A stretch of DNA of 64,000 nt from CAIWHR01 sp963816925 (GTDB lineage: Bacteria > Pseudomonadota > Gammaproteobacteria > Burkholderiales > Casimicrobiaceae): NCBI GenBank assembly GCA_963816925.1, contig CAWFMY010000006.1, positions 1-64,000 of the forward strand, given 5' to 3'. Every line of letters begins with the position of its first letter. The first letter of the stretch is position 1. The position numbers and the translations under genes were made by a program. Below the pieces are notes generated by a model. That model saw only the letters and a list, made by a program, of their open reading frames with translations, was not told where the DNA came from and searched no databases. Below, one piece after another: positions 56,673 through 63,904 of this stretch.

Positions 56673-57671
56673 ATGGTTACGCGCCGTCGATTTGTCCTTG
56701 TGCTTGGAGCAACCACGCTCGTCCCTTTTCCGTCATTGGCGCAGCAGCGGACCAAAGTCTGGCGCGTCGGGTTTCTGTCTCTTGACACATCACGCTCGGA
56801 TGCCGGCAAGCAGGCTCTGGAACAGTTTCCCGCCGCGATGGCGAAACTGGGCTATGGAGAAAACAGAAATCTCGCGATGGAATGGCGCTGGGCCGACGGG
56901 AGATTCGGCGACCTGCGCGAACTTGCCTCCGGTTTGGTGCGCGCAGGAGTGGATGTCATCGTGGCCCGCACGAATGACCCGATCCAGGCGGCAAAGGATG
57001 CAACCCGTTCCATTCCGATCGTCATGCTCAACGGAAATTTTCCGGTCGAGACCGGATTGGTCGAAAGCCTCGCCCGTCCGGGCGGCAATGTCACCGGCAC
57101 GGCCTACGTCTTGCCGGACACGATGGCCAAGCAAATGCAATTGCTCAAGGAAATCGTTCCACACGCGCGCCGCGTGGCAATTCTTTGGGCCAACGCCGGT
57201 TCGAATACCCGGTACGGGCAGGTCGTGCGGACTTCGCTGGATCGTGCAGCGGGCAGTCTCGACCTCAACGTGCAGTATTTCGAGATACGTCGTCCCGAGG
57301 AAATAGCGGCCGCGCTGGAAGAGATCTCGGCAAGCAAGGCCGACGCACTGTGGTATCAGGGTTCCCCTATTCTAAGAACGCACGACGCGCAAATCGTGGC
57401 GGCGCTTCTCAAGCGCAAGTTGCCCTCGATTGCCAACATTCCCTCGTTCGCCGAGCAAGGCGGATTGGTTCACTACGCGCCCGATATTGAGGAGTTTTTC
57501 GATCGAACGGCAGGCTACGTCGACCGCATTCTGAAGGGCGCGAGACCGGAAGACCTTCCGGTTCATCAGCCGACCCGGTATGAGCTGGTCATCAACGTCA
57601 AGACGGCGAAGGCCATTGGCATCGTGATTCCGCCAGCCGTGCTGGCTCGCGCGGATCGGGTGATCGGATAG
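56673..57671 (+). CDS. ABC transporter substrate-binding protein (PF04392), copy 8
   Basis: About 332 residues from ATG 56673, chosen because it is preceded by AAGGGAG and starts with the twin-arginine signal VTRRRFVLVLGATTLVPFPSLAQQ. Core SLARPGGNVTGTA, GGLVHYAPDI and VDRILKGARPEDLPVHQPTR; C-terminus RADRVIG. The upstream 80 bases contain a GCCGGTTCACTTGAACGC trace of an attC right arm. Confidence 0.88.
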   Translation: MVTRRRFVLVLGATTLVPFPSLAQQRTKVWRVGFLSLDTSRSDAGKQALEQFPAAMAKLGYGENRNLAMEWRWADGRFGDLRELASGLVRAGVDVIVARTNDPIQAAKDATRSIPIVMLNGNFPVETGLVESLARPGGNVTGTAYVLPDTMAKQMQLLKEIVPHARRVAILWANAGSNTRYGQVVRTSLDRAAGSLDLNVQYFEIRRPEEIAAALEEISASKADALWYQGSPILRTHDAQIVAALLKRKLPSIANIPSFAEQGGLVHYAPDIEEFFDRTAGYVDRILKGARPEDLPVHQPTRYELVINVKTAKAIGIVIPPAVLARADRVIG

Positions 57672-57791
57672 CGAACGCCCACCGCGGTTTGCAATGCGGC
57701 TCTCGGGCATCGTCCAACGCGTGTCGCCAAATTCCCGATACCCATCGATCAAGCCTAAACTCCATCAATCTCCATCGTAATCCTCCTCTCC

Positions 57792-58086
57792 ATGCCCAAA
57801 GCCTATTGGATTGCCGCGTACCGTTCCATCCACGATCCCGGAAGCTCTCGCCGCCTATGCGAAGCTCGCCGGCCCCGTACTCGAAAATGCCGGCGGTCGA
57901 GTCCTCGCGCGCGGCAATCCCGCGCAGATCTATGACGACGGACTGCGCCAACGCACGGTTCTGATCGAGTTCGACAGCGTTGCACAAGCGATCGCCGCGC
58001 ACGACAGTCCCGAGTATCAGGAGGCGCTGCGGATATTGGGCAAGGCCGTCGATCGGGATTTGCGCATCATCGAGGGGATTGAATAG
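57792..58086 (+). pseudogene. DUF1330 family protein with one-base frameshift
   Basis: ATG 57792 gives MPKAYWIAAYRSIHDP, then the sequence leaves frame. One base over it continues EALAAYAKLAGPVLENAGGR, ARGNPAQIYDDGLRQRTVLIEF and AIAAHDSPEYQEALRILG, exactly a DUF1330 (PF07045) protein. The extra base lies in the CCC at about 57838. Sequencing error and real decay are both possible; a TTG start at 57811 could rescue a short form. Confidence 0.85.
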
Positions 58087-58217
58087 GGCGTGGCGTGAAG
58101 AGTGCCGCCCGCAGCATGACTTGACGCGAAACTAAATGCTCGGCTATATATTCGTGAAACCGTCGTTGACCATCGCCGCGTGGCTAGCGGACGGGCCGTC
58201 TCTTCCAGGGTGAACAC

Positions 58218-58637
58218 ATGAAGTCGTCGAGTGCGAGCCACGGCCAGTCGGCATCGGAGCTCATCTCGGAAAAAATCGCCGAACTCGGGGACTGGCGAGG
58301 GAAAACTCTCGGCAGGATGCGCAAGCTCATCAAGGAGGCAGACCCGGACGTCGTCGAGGAGTGGAAGTGGATGGGCACTCCGGTTTGGTCGCACGACGGC
58401 ATCATCTGCACGGGCGAATCCTACAAGAATGTCGTGAAGCTCACGTTCGCCAAGGGCGCGTCGCTGAAGGATCCGGCGCGTCTCTTCAACGCCAGCCTCG
58501 ACGGCAACGTGCGACGCGCGATCGACATTCATCAGGCAGAAGAAGTCGACGCGTCCGCCTTCAAGGCGCTCGTTCGCCAAGCAGTCGCCCTCAACAGTTC
58601 CGGCAAGTCGAAGCCTTCGAAGAAAGCGAAGTCCTGA
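58218..58637 (+). CDS. DUF1801 family protein
   Basis: A 139-residue protein: ELISEKIAELGDWRGKTLGRMRKLIKEADPDVVEEWKW followed by GTPVWSHDGIICTGESYKNVVKLTFAKG, the YdhG-like DUF1801 fold, with a lysine-rich tail (KSKPSKKAKS). Function unknown; related proteins have been proposed to bind iron or small ligands. It ends about 30 bases before a short attC. Confidence 0.88.
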   Translation: MKSSSASHGQSASELISEKIAELGDWRGKTLGRMRKLIKEADPDVVEEWKWMGTPVWSHDGIICTGESYKNVVKLTFAKGASLKDPARLFNASLDGNVRRAIDIHQAEEVDASAFKALVRQAVALNSSGKSKPSKKAKS

Positions 58638-58667
58638 GGGACTCCGCCGTGGTATGAATGGTCGGTC

Positions 58668-58721
58668 GCCTAACCCGGCGGTCGACACGGCCGCCCCGCC
58701 CGTCACTTTGGTTCGTAAGGT
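58668..58721 (+). repeat. attC site, short and degenerate
   Basis: 54 bp, R'' GCCTAAC, left arm CCGGCGGTCGACACGG, R' GTAAGGT. The last site with both ends visible. Confidence 0.75.
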
Positions 58722-58758
58722 TCACACTCGCGACGCTGCCGTCCTGGAGGGGATGTTC

Positions 58759-59560
58759 ATGCCTGGCGTGGAAGCACACTATTCGGCCCGCGGCATCGAG
58801 GCGCGAATCCTGGCCGCCATCCGCGCGGCCGGATTGGATCCGGGGCAGCCTCTGTCGCCCGAAAAGCTGGGGACGCTGGACCATTTCCACACCGGCGGAC
58901 TCCGTGCTTCGCGCGAGTTGCTGGAGCTCGCGCGGATTCGGGCCGAAGATCGCGTTCTCGACATCGGGGCCGGGTTGGCCGGTCCCGCCCGACTCCTTGC
59001 GTCCGCGCTCGGCTGCCGCGTCGACTGCGTCGAATTGTCGCCCGATTTCTGCGCCGGTGCGGTGCTGCTGAATCGGCTGACCGGCCTTGACGGACGAATC
59101 AACGTGCACGAGGGCAGCGCTCTCGACCTGCCTTTTCCGGACGAATCGTTCGATGTCGTCTGGATGCAAAATGTCGGCATGAACATCGCGGACAAGCGGA
59201 AGCTGTACGGGGAGATCCATCGGGTCCTCGAGCCGGGCGGCCGGTACGCCTTCCAGGAGATGGCTGCCGGGGACGCGGCCACATCCTATTTTCCGCTTCC
59301 ATGGGCCACCGACCCTGCGGACAGTTTCCTGGTCTCCGCGGAAGCGATTCGCTCGGTTCTCGGCGAGAGCGGATTCATCGCCGAACATTTCGAAGATATC
59401 AGCGACGCCCATTTGGGCAGGACCGCCCCGGATGGTCCCGCCGGGTCCGCTGACCCTGGCGGTGTACGTCGACGATCTCGCGCAAAAAGCCGGCAACGCA
59501 CGGCGCAGTCTGCAGGAAGGCCAGATCCGCCTTGTCAGAGGTGTCTTCCGGGCGAAATGA
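58759..59560 (+). pseudogene. SAM-dependent methyltransferase with C-terminal frameshift
   Basis: ATG 58759 (GGAGGGG six bases upstream). LDIGAGLAGPARLLA is motif I, VELSPDFCAGAV and GSALDLPFPDESFDVVWMQNVGMNI follow, as in Methyltransf_11 proteins. Near 59440 the frame changes: the expected ending LTLAVYVDDLAQKAGNARRS, QEGQIRLVRGVFRAK (stop 59560) is one base out, while the in-frame version runs on to 59613 as arginine/proline-rich sequence. Frameshift or sequencing error. Confidence 0.82.
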
Positions 59561-59609
59561 ACGTGGTGAATCGAGTCGTCACGCGTGAAGATTCACATCG
59601 AGGCGAGTC

Positions 59610-60119
59610 ATGATCGGTGAAGCGGCCTACATTGTTGGCGCCATTGCGGTCGGACTGGGCGCAACGCTATTCATGGACCTTTGGGCGCTGTTCCTGAAGC
59701 GCGCCTTCCGGATTCCACCGGCCAACTACTGCCTGGTCGGCCGCTGGTTTTGCCACATGCCCGAAGGCACGTTCAAGCATGCAAGCATTGCCGCCGCCAC
59801 GCAAAAGGATTCCGAGTGCACGGTGGGCTGGATCGCCCACTACGTCGTCGGTGTCGTGTACGCACTCATGCTCGTTGTCCTTGTATCGAGCCGCTGGCTT
59901 GTGCAGCCCACCTTGGTGCCCGCCCTGCTCTTCGGTGTCGCGACCGTGCTGGTGCCGTATCTCCTCATGCAGCCATCGTTCGGGCTCGGCATTGCCGCAT
60001 CCAGAACCCCCAATCCAACGCAAGCCAGGCTGAAAAGTCTCATGGCGCATACCGTCTTCGGCGTTGGTCTCTACGTCTCTGCCGTTGGCGTGAGCTACAC
60101 GTTGCGCGTTCACGCCTAG
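59610..60119 (+). CDS. DUF2938 family membrane protein
   Basis: A 169-residue protein with four to five helices. Family features: GLGATLFMDLWALFLKRAF, NYCLVGRWFCHMPEG, GWIAHYVVGVVYALML and PNPTQARLKSLMAHTVFGVGLY. DUF2938 function is unknown. It begins four bases before the stop of the shifted methyltransferase frame. Confidence 0.88.
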   Translation: MIGEAAYIVGAIAVGLGATLFMDLWALFLKRAFRIPPANYCLVGRWFCHMPEGTFKHASIAAATQKDSECTVGWIAHYVVGVVYALMLVVLVSSRWLVQPTLVPALLFGVATVLVPYLLMQPSFGLGIAASRTPNPTQARLKSLMAHTVFGVGLYVSAVGVSYTLRVHA

Positions 60120-60135
60120 GAAAGGAGCCCGCCGA

Positions 60136-60495
60136 ATGCTCGTCGCCACCTGCCATTGCGGTGACGTGGAGGTCCGGATTCCCCGCCGCCCCCGGTCGCT
60201 CACCGATTGCAACTGCTCGATATGCCGCCGCTACGGCACGCGGTGGGCCTATTTCAAGGCCGCCGATGTCAAGGTCACGGCGAAGCGCGGTGCCACGGCC
60301 TCCTACGCGTGGGGCGACAAGTCCCTCCGCTTTGTCAGATGCAAGCGCTGCGGCTGCGTTACGCACTGGGAACCGGTCCACGCGGGTCCGGGAGCGAGAA
60401 TGGGCGTCAACACCCGAAACATCGATCCTTCCCAACTCGGCCAGGTTCGGGTTCGCCTGCTCGATGGCGCGAGCACGTGGAAGTTCCTGACCTGA
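60136..60495 (+). CDS. GFA family protein, copy 3
   Basis: A 119-residue protein: ATCHCGDVEVRIP, CNCSICRRYGTRWAYF and VRCKRCGCVTHWEP give the zinc ligands. Distinctly different from the other two GFA proteins of the window. AAAGGAG lies upstream of ATG 60136, 16 bases after the DUF2938 stop, so the two may be co-transcribed. Confidence 0.9.
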   Translation: MLVATCHCGDVEVRIPRRPRSLTDCNCSICRRYGTRWAYFKAADVKVTAKRGATASYAWGDKSLRFVRCKRCGCVTHWEPVHAGPGARMGVNTRNIDPSQLGQVRVRLLDGASTWKFLT

Positions 60496-60609
60496 CGCGC
60501 GTATCGCCTGGAGCGCCAAACATGAATTCCGCAAAACGGCCCCGTCGGGCAAAATGCAGCCGTCCGCTCTCCACGTCCTGACCCGTCCGGCTCGCACTGG
60601 AGGAGCCCA

Positions 60610-61407
60610 ATGAAAGCAGTCTCGCTCGCTCGATGGTTGTCCCGGCTTGGCCTCGCCGCGCTGTCGATCGCGGGCGCAGCGTCTGCCGCGGAAGTGCACG
60701 TGATGATCTCCGCCGGCTTTTACGGGGTCTATTCCGAGCTGGGCCCGGCGTTCGAGCGCACCACTGGCCACCATCTCGTCACGACGCGCGGCCCGTCGAT
60801 GGGCGACTCTCCGGAGGCGATTCCCACCCGCCTCGCACGTGGCGAGACCGCGGATGTCGTGATCCTGGATGGGGCTTCCGCCGACGAGCTCGTCAAGCGA
60901 AGGCTGGTGCGCGCCGGCAGCAAGGTCGAGCTCGCCCGCTCGCAGATCGGCATGGTGGTGCGCGCCGGTGCCGCAAAGCCGGACATCGGTAGCGTCGAGG
61001 CATTCCGGAACGCACTGCTTTCGGCCAAGTCCATCGCGTACTCGGACAGCGGCAGCGGCACCTATCTCTCTTCCACGCTTTTCGCGAAGCTCGGCGTCGC
61101 CGACCAGGTGGCAGGCAAGAGCCGAAAGGTGCGCGGTCCGCCATCCGGCGAGCCGGTGGCCGCGGTTGTCGCGCGCGGCGAGGCGGAAATCGGCTTTCAG
61201 CAGGTAAGCGAGCTCATCCATGTCCCCGGCGTTGCTTTCGTCGGCGCGATTCCGGCCGAGCTTCAGCCGGGGTTTACCTTTGCGGGAGCGATTGTCATCG
61301 CCGCGCAGCAGCCGGAAGCGGCCGATGCGCTGATCCGCTTTCTCGCATCTCCGGAAGCCGCGCCGACAATTTCAAGAGCCGGGCTGACACCCCCCGGAGT
61401 CCGTTAG
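60610..61407 (+). CDS. ModA-like extracellular solute-binding protein
   Basis: A 265-residue protein: Sec signal ending GAASAAE, then VHVMISAGFYGVYSELGPAFERTTGHHL, TADVVILDGASADELVKRRLV, SIAYSDSGSGTYLSSTLFAKLGV and GEAEIGFQQVSEL. This is the molybdate-binding-like group (SBP_bac_11). No modB or modC follows, so it is another orphan periplasmic binding protein, but of a different family from the PF04392 set. GGAGG is upstream. Confidence 0.87.
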   Translation: MKAVSLARWLSRLGLAALSIAGAASAAEVHVMISAGFYGVYSELGPAFERTTGHHLVTTRGPSMGDSPEAIPTRLARGETADVVILDGASADELVKRRLVRAGSKVELARSQIGMVVRAGAAKPDIGSVEAFRNALLSAKSIAYSDSGSGTYLSSTLFAKLGVADQVAGKSRKVRGPPSGEPVAAVVARGEAEIGFQQVSELIHVPGVAFVGAIPAELQPGFTFAGAIVIAAQQPEAADALIRFLASPEAAPTISRAGLTPPGVR

Positions 61408-61462
61408 TGCATGGGATGGAACATTCGTGATGTTGGGCCACGTTTTTTGCAGGAGCCTCGAA

Positions 61463-61888
61463 ATGACATACCAGCTCATCTATTCCTCGCAAGCGACTGC
61501 TCCGATGTCGGTGAACGATCTCGAGGAGATCCTCGTGGACGCCCGAGCGGGAAACGAGAAGCGCAACGTCACGGGGGCGCTCGTCTACGTCGATGGCGTG
61601 TTTGTTCAAGTTCTCGAAGGTGAAAAGGCGACGGTTCTGAGCCTGATGCGCAGCATCGGCAAGGACTCCAGGCATACCTCCGTAAAGGTATTCCACGAGG
61701 GCGAGATCGACAGCCCGATGTTCGGGAGTTGGCGGATGGCCTATCTCAGCGCGACACCGGAGCAGATGGCCGTTTGGGCCGGGCTTGACGGAACCGCGCC
61801 GATAGAGTCGATCCTCAAGGATATCCATCGCGAACCCGGTCACGCTGCGCAAGTGGCGGAAACCATTCTCCGGGCACTTGCCCCTTGA
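61463..61888 (+). CDS. BLUF-domain blue-light photoreceptor
   Basis: A 141-residue stand-alone BLUF protein: YQLIYSSQAT with the conserved tyrosine, NEKRNVTGALVYVDGVFVQVLEGEK with the flavin-binding asparagine and glutamine, and MFGSWRMAYLS with the tryptophan region. BLUF domains bind FAD and sense blue light. No output domain is attached, so it must act on a partner. AGGAG upstream of ATG 61463. Confidence 0.92.
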   Translation: MTYQLIYSSQATAPMSVNDLEEILVDARAGNEKRNVTGALVYVDGVFVQVLEGEKATVLSLMRSIGKDSRHTSVKVFHEGEIDSPMFGSWRMAYLSATPEQMAVWAGLDGTAPIESILKDIHREPGHAAQVAETILRALAP

Positions 61889-61941
61889 CGAGTGGTCAGA
61901 TCGCTCGGCCAGCCCCCAGCGCACCATCAAGGAAATTCCCC

Positions 61942-62295
61942 ATGCAAAATCGTCTCGTCGTTCATTGCTTGTTGATTTTGGCGGCGGCGATATGCACGGA
62001 GGTCGAGGCCGGGGATTGCGTCAAGGACCAATATGGAAGCGTGGTGTGCGGCAAGGGACAATGCGCGACGGATCAATACGGCAAGGTACTCTGTGCCAAG
62101 GACGGAGGCGGCGCGATCCGGGATCGATATGGGGTCGTAAAGTGCGGCGTGGGCTTTTGCGCCACTGACGACGAGGGCCAGGTAAAGTGCTCGTCGCAAC
62201 CGGGCGGCGGCGCCGCCGTCGATTCGAACGGCAAAGTGAAATGCCTGGGGCGCTGCCAGAACGCGACCGCGGATTCGTGCGAGCCCGCACGTTAG
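61942..62295 (+). CDS. Secreted cysteine-rich repeat protein
   Basis: A 117-residue protein: signal peptide LLILAAAICTEVEAG, then about four repeats of 20-25 residues around DCVKDQYGSVVCGKGQC, CATDQYGKVLCAKD, RDRYGVVKCGVGFC and DSNGKVKCLGRC. Each unit combines D-x-YG-V-C with a following G-x-C, suggesting small disulfide-bound loops. Function unknown. Confidence 0.75.
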   Translation: MQNRLVVHCLLILAAAICTEVEAGDCVKDQYGSVVCGKGQCATDQYGKVLCAKDGGGAIRDRYGVVKCGVGFCATDDEGQVKCSSQPGGGAAVDSNGKVKCLGRCQNATADSCEPAR

Positions 62296-62326
62296 GGCTT
62301 GCCTCGATTCTCGCGCCCGCCGATCC

Positions 62327-62587
62327 ATGACTCACGCCGACCCGGCAACGCTCATCGGCTCCTCGGGTGTCGCGCTGCTCTTGATTTCGTTCCTGCTCAA
62401 TCAGGTCAGGTTGCTGCGCTCGGACGGGTATCTCTATCTGGGCCTCAACCTCGTCGGAGCCGGCTTGGCGTGCTATTCGTCCTACCTGATCAACTTCATG
62501 CCGTTCGTGCTGCTGGAGGGCGTGTGGGCCCTCGTCGCATTGGCGGCAATTGCGCGTGCGCTGGTGGCCGGCGCGAAGGCCGCCTGA
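62327..62587 (+). CDS. CBU_0592-like membrane protein
   Basis: An 86-residue protein with three helices: LIGSSGVALLLISFLLNQV, YLYLGLNLVGAGLACYSSYLI and FVLLEGVWALVALAAIARAL. The pattern LG--G-AL-L-SF-LN...L-LN--GA-L...P-V-LEG-WA is that of small membrane proteins related to Coxiella CBU_0592. The stop TGA lies in a GCCTGAC box. Confidence 0.8.
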   Translation: MTHADPATLIGSSGVALLLISFLLNQVRLLRSDGYLYLGLNLVGAGLACYSSYLINFMPFVLLEGVWALVALAAIARALVAGAKAA

Positions 62588-62600
62588 CCCGGCGGTCACT
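62582..62600 (+). repeat. attC left-arm remnant
   Basis: GCCTGACCCGGCGGTCACT matches R'' plus the type A left arm; the rest is gone. Shows the array once extended here. Confidence 0.7.
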
Positions 62601-62659
62601 GCACTCTTGCAGCTCACCAAGGCAAAGCCCTGAAATAGGCGCGATCCGGCGCGACGACA

Positions 62660-63341
62660 ATGCCCCTGCTTGGACCAGCCGCTCTGCTCTTGTCGTTCGA
62701 CATCGCCCGGGAAGCGATCCCCGAGCATGACGACTGGCACACGCACGAGCACCTTCCGGAGCGTCTTTCGATTCCGGGTTTCCTTCGGGGAACGCGGTGG
62801 GTCGCGCTGCGCGGGCAGCCCGGATATTTCGTGCTGTACGAGGTTCGGCAACTCGCGACGTTGACTTCCGACGCCTATCGCGAGCGGCTGAACCATCCCA
62901 CCCCCTGGAACGTCCAAGATGATGCCCCACTACCGGGGCATGACCAGGGGATTTTGTTCCGTGACGGGCAGTTTCGGCTTCGGGCTTGGCCACGTCGGCC
63001 TGTTGCTGCGCTTCAAGCCGGAAGACGAAGCGGAGTCGTCGCTGCGCAAGTGGCTGCTCGAGGACGCCCTGCCGGAGCTTCCCTCGAAGCCCGGGATCGG
63101 CAGCGTTCATCTGTTCGAACGAGCGCTCACGCCCGAGCTGACGAATGAACAGCGCATTCGGGGTGCCGACGCGGGCATCGACTGGGCGCTCTTCGTCACC
63201 GGATACAGTCAAGACGCATTGACGAGTCTCGCGCATGCCGACCTGGCGACAGCGCAGCTGGTCGAGCGTGGCGCCACGGGAGTCGTCGAAGCAATGTACC
63301 GAATGGATTATTTGCTTACCGATCGCGACGTCAACGCCTGA
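62660..63341 (+). pseudogene. Hypothetical protein with frameshift
   Basis: The first part from ATG 62660 (DIAREAIPEHDDWHTHEHLPERLSIPGFLRGTRWVAL...YFVLYEVRQLATL) and a second part one base out from about 62910 (MMPHYRGMTRGFCSVTGSFG, GHVGLLLRFKP, MDYLLTDRD) make one continuous protein of about 225 residues if one A is removed at the TGGAACG near 62908. It resembles DUF4286/EthD-like dimeric proteins by the HDDWHTHEH start, but assignment is tentative. Confidence 0.7.
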
Positions 63342-63422
63342 TACAGCGCTCCAGCCCGCAGGCGCGACAATGCGAATGTCCGGACGGACGACCTGCATTT
63401 CGAATCTCGCCAAGGAGATGCC

Positions 63423-63509
63423 ATGAGTACCGCCTTGCCCGTTGCGCGCATTCCACTACCCAGGATGGACGGCAACCCACCCGGCGTCACCGACTTCGCG
63501 ACAGGCTGA
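63423..63509 (+). CDS. Possible 28-residue peptide
   Basis: AAGGAGATGCC precedes ATG 63423, an excellent ribosome site; the frame encodes MSTALPVARIPLPRMDGNPP and eight more residues before TGA. No similarity recognised. It could be the start of a gene truncated by deletion. Confidence 0.3.
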   Translation: MSTALPVARIPLPRMDGNPPGVTDFATG

Positions 63510-63529
63510 ACGGCCGCCCGGGGACTTCG

Positions 63530-63796
63530 ATGCGCACGCTCCTTTTTCTGGTTGCCGGGCTGCTTCTGCTTTCGGCATTCCTGCTGCTGGGCAAGCTATT
63601 CTCCGCGAACGTCGCCGATGCGCCGCGCATGGCGACGCTTTCGTTTGTCGTGCTGTGGCTCGCCATCGCGGCCGGGAACATGTGGGTGGGCGTCGCCAAA
63701 GCCGGCTATTCGGTTACCGAAGAGCTGCCCGTATTTCTCCTCGTTTTCGGTTTGCCCGCCGCGGTCGCGGTGTTGCTCAAGTGGCGGTTCCTGTGA
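63530..63796 (+). CDS. Small membrane protein
   Basis: An 88-residue protein with three helices (LLFLVAGLLLLSAFLLLGKLF, MATLSFVVLWLAIAAGNMWVG, LPVFLLVFGLPAAVAVLLKW). Similar layout to small inner-membrane proteins of unknown function. ATG 63530 lacks a strong ribosome site. Confidence 0.65.
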   Translation: MRTLLFLVAGLLLLSAFLLLGKLFSANVADAPRMATLSFVVLWLAIAAGNMWVGVAKAGYSVTEELPVFLLVFGLPAAVAVLLKWRFL

Positions 63797-63861
63797 ACAT
63801 TCGAACGATGTTGGCGCATTTTCCGGTGGTCATCGCGGATGCTTTCAGAGTGGGGCTTTGC

Positions 63862-63898
63862 CGCGAGACCGGTCGCCGGTTACCTTGATTCGTCGGGT
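63862..63898 (+). repeat. attC right-arm remnant
   Basis: CGCGAGACCGGTCGCCGGTTACCTTGATTCGTCGGGT carries the complete type A right arm and a degraded R' (GTCGGGT at 63892-63898); the left arm is not clear. Confidence 0.7.
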
Positions 63899-63904
63899 CC
63901 CAGA

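Larger units (their letters stand above)
1..58721 (+). mobile_element. Integron gene-cassette array without integrase in the window
   Basis: About 73 attC sites in one orientation separate short genes. Three site forms occur. Type A is about 84 bp, with an inner arm CGGTCAACACGGACG or CGCTCAACGCGGACG and a right arm GGTCGCCGGTTACCTTG or GGCCGCCGGTTAGCTTG. Type B is about 90 bp and contains GCTCAACCGGAC and a GGCGAGCATCGG-like segment. The third group is short or unrelated. Each site runs from R'' (consensus GCCTAAC) to R' (consensus GTTAGGC, cut after G). Established knowledge: IntI recombines the folded bottom strand of attC. No tyrosine recombinase gene is visible on either strand, so this is the interior or distal part of a larger array, or a cluster of attC sites lacking an integrase. 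Confidence 0.95.

Noticed and set aside
1..58721. CRISPR array or tandem satellite repeats
   Set aside because: Repeats are 46-98 bp, imperfect, contain paired R''/R' boxes and are separated by genes of varying length, which is an integron and not a CRISPR or satellite.
58654..58752. Longer N-terminus for the methyltransferase at 58759
   Set aside because: The extension translates the short attC; GGAGGGG before 58759 marks the real start.
60040..61221. A 393-codon minus-strand frame
   Set aside because: Antisense to the GFA and ModA-like genes; a byproduct of high GC content.
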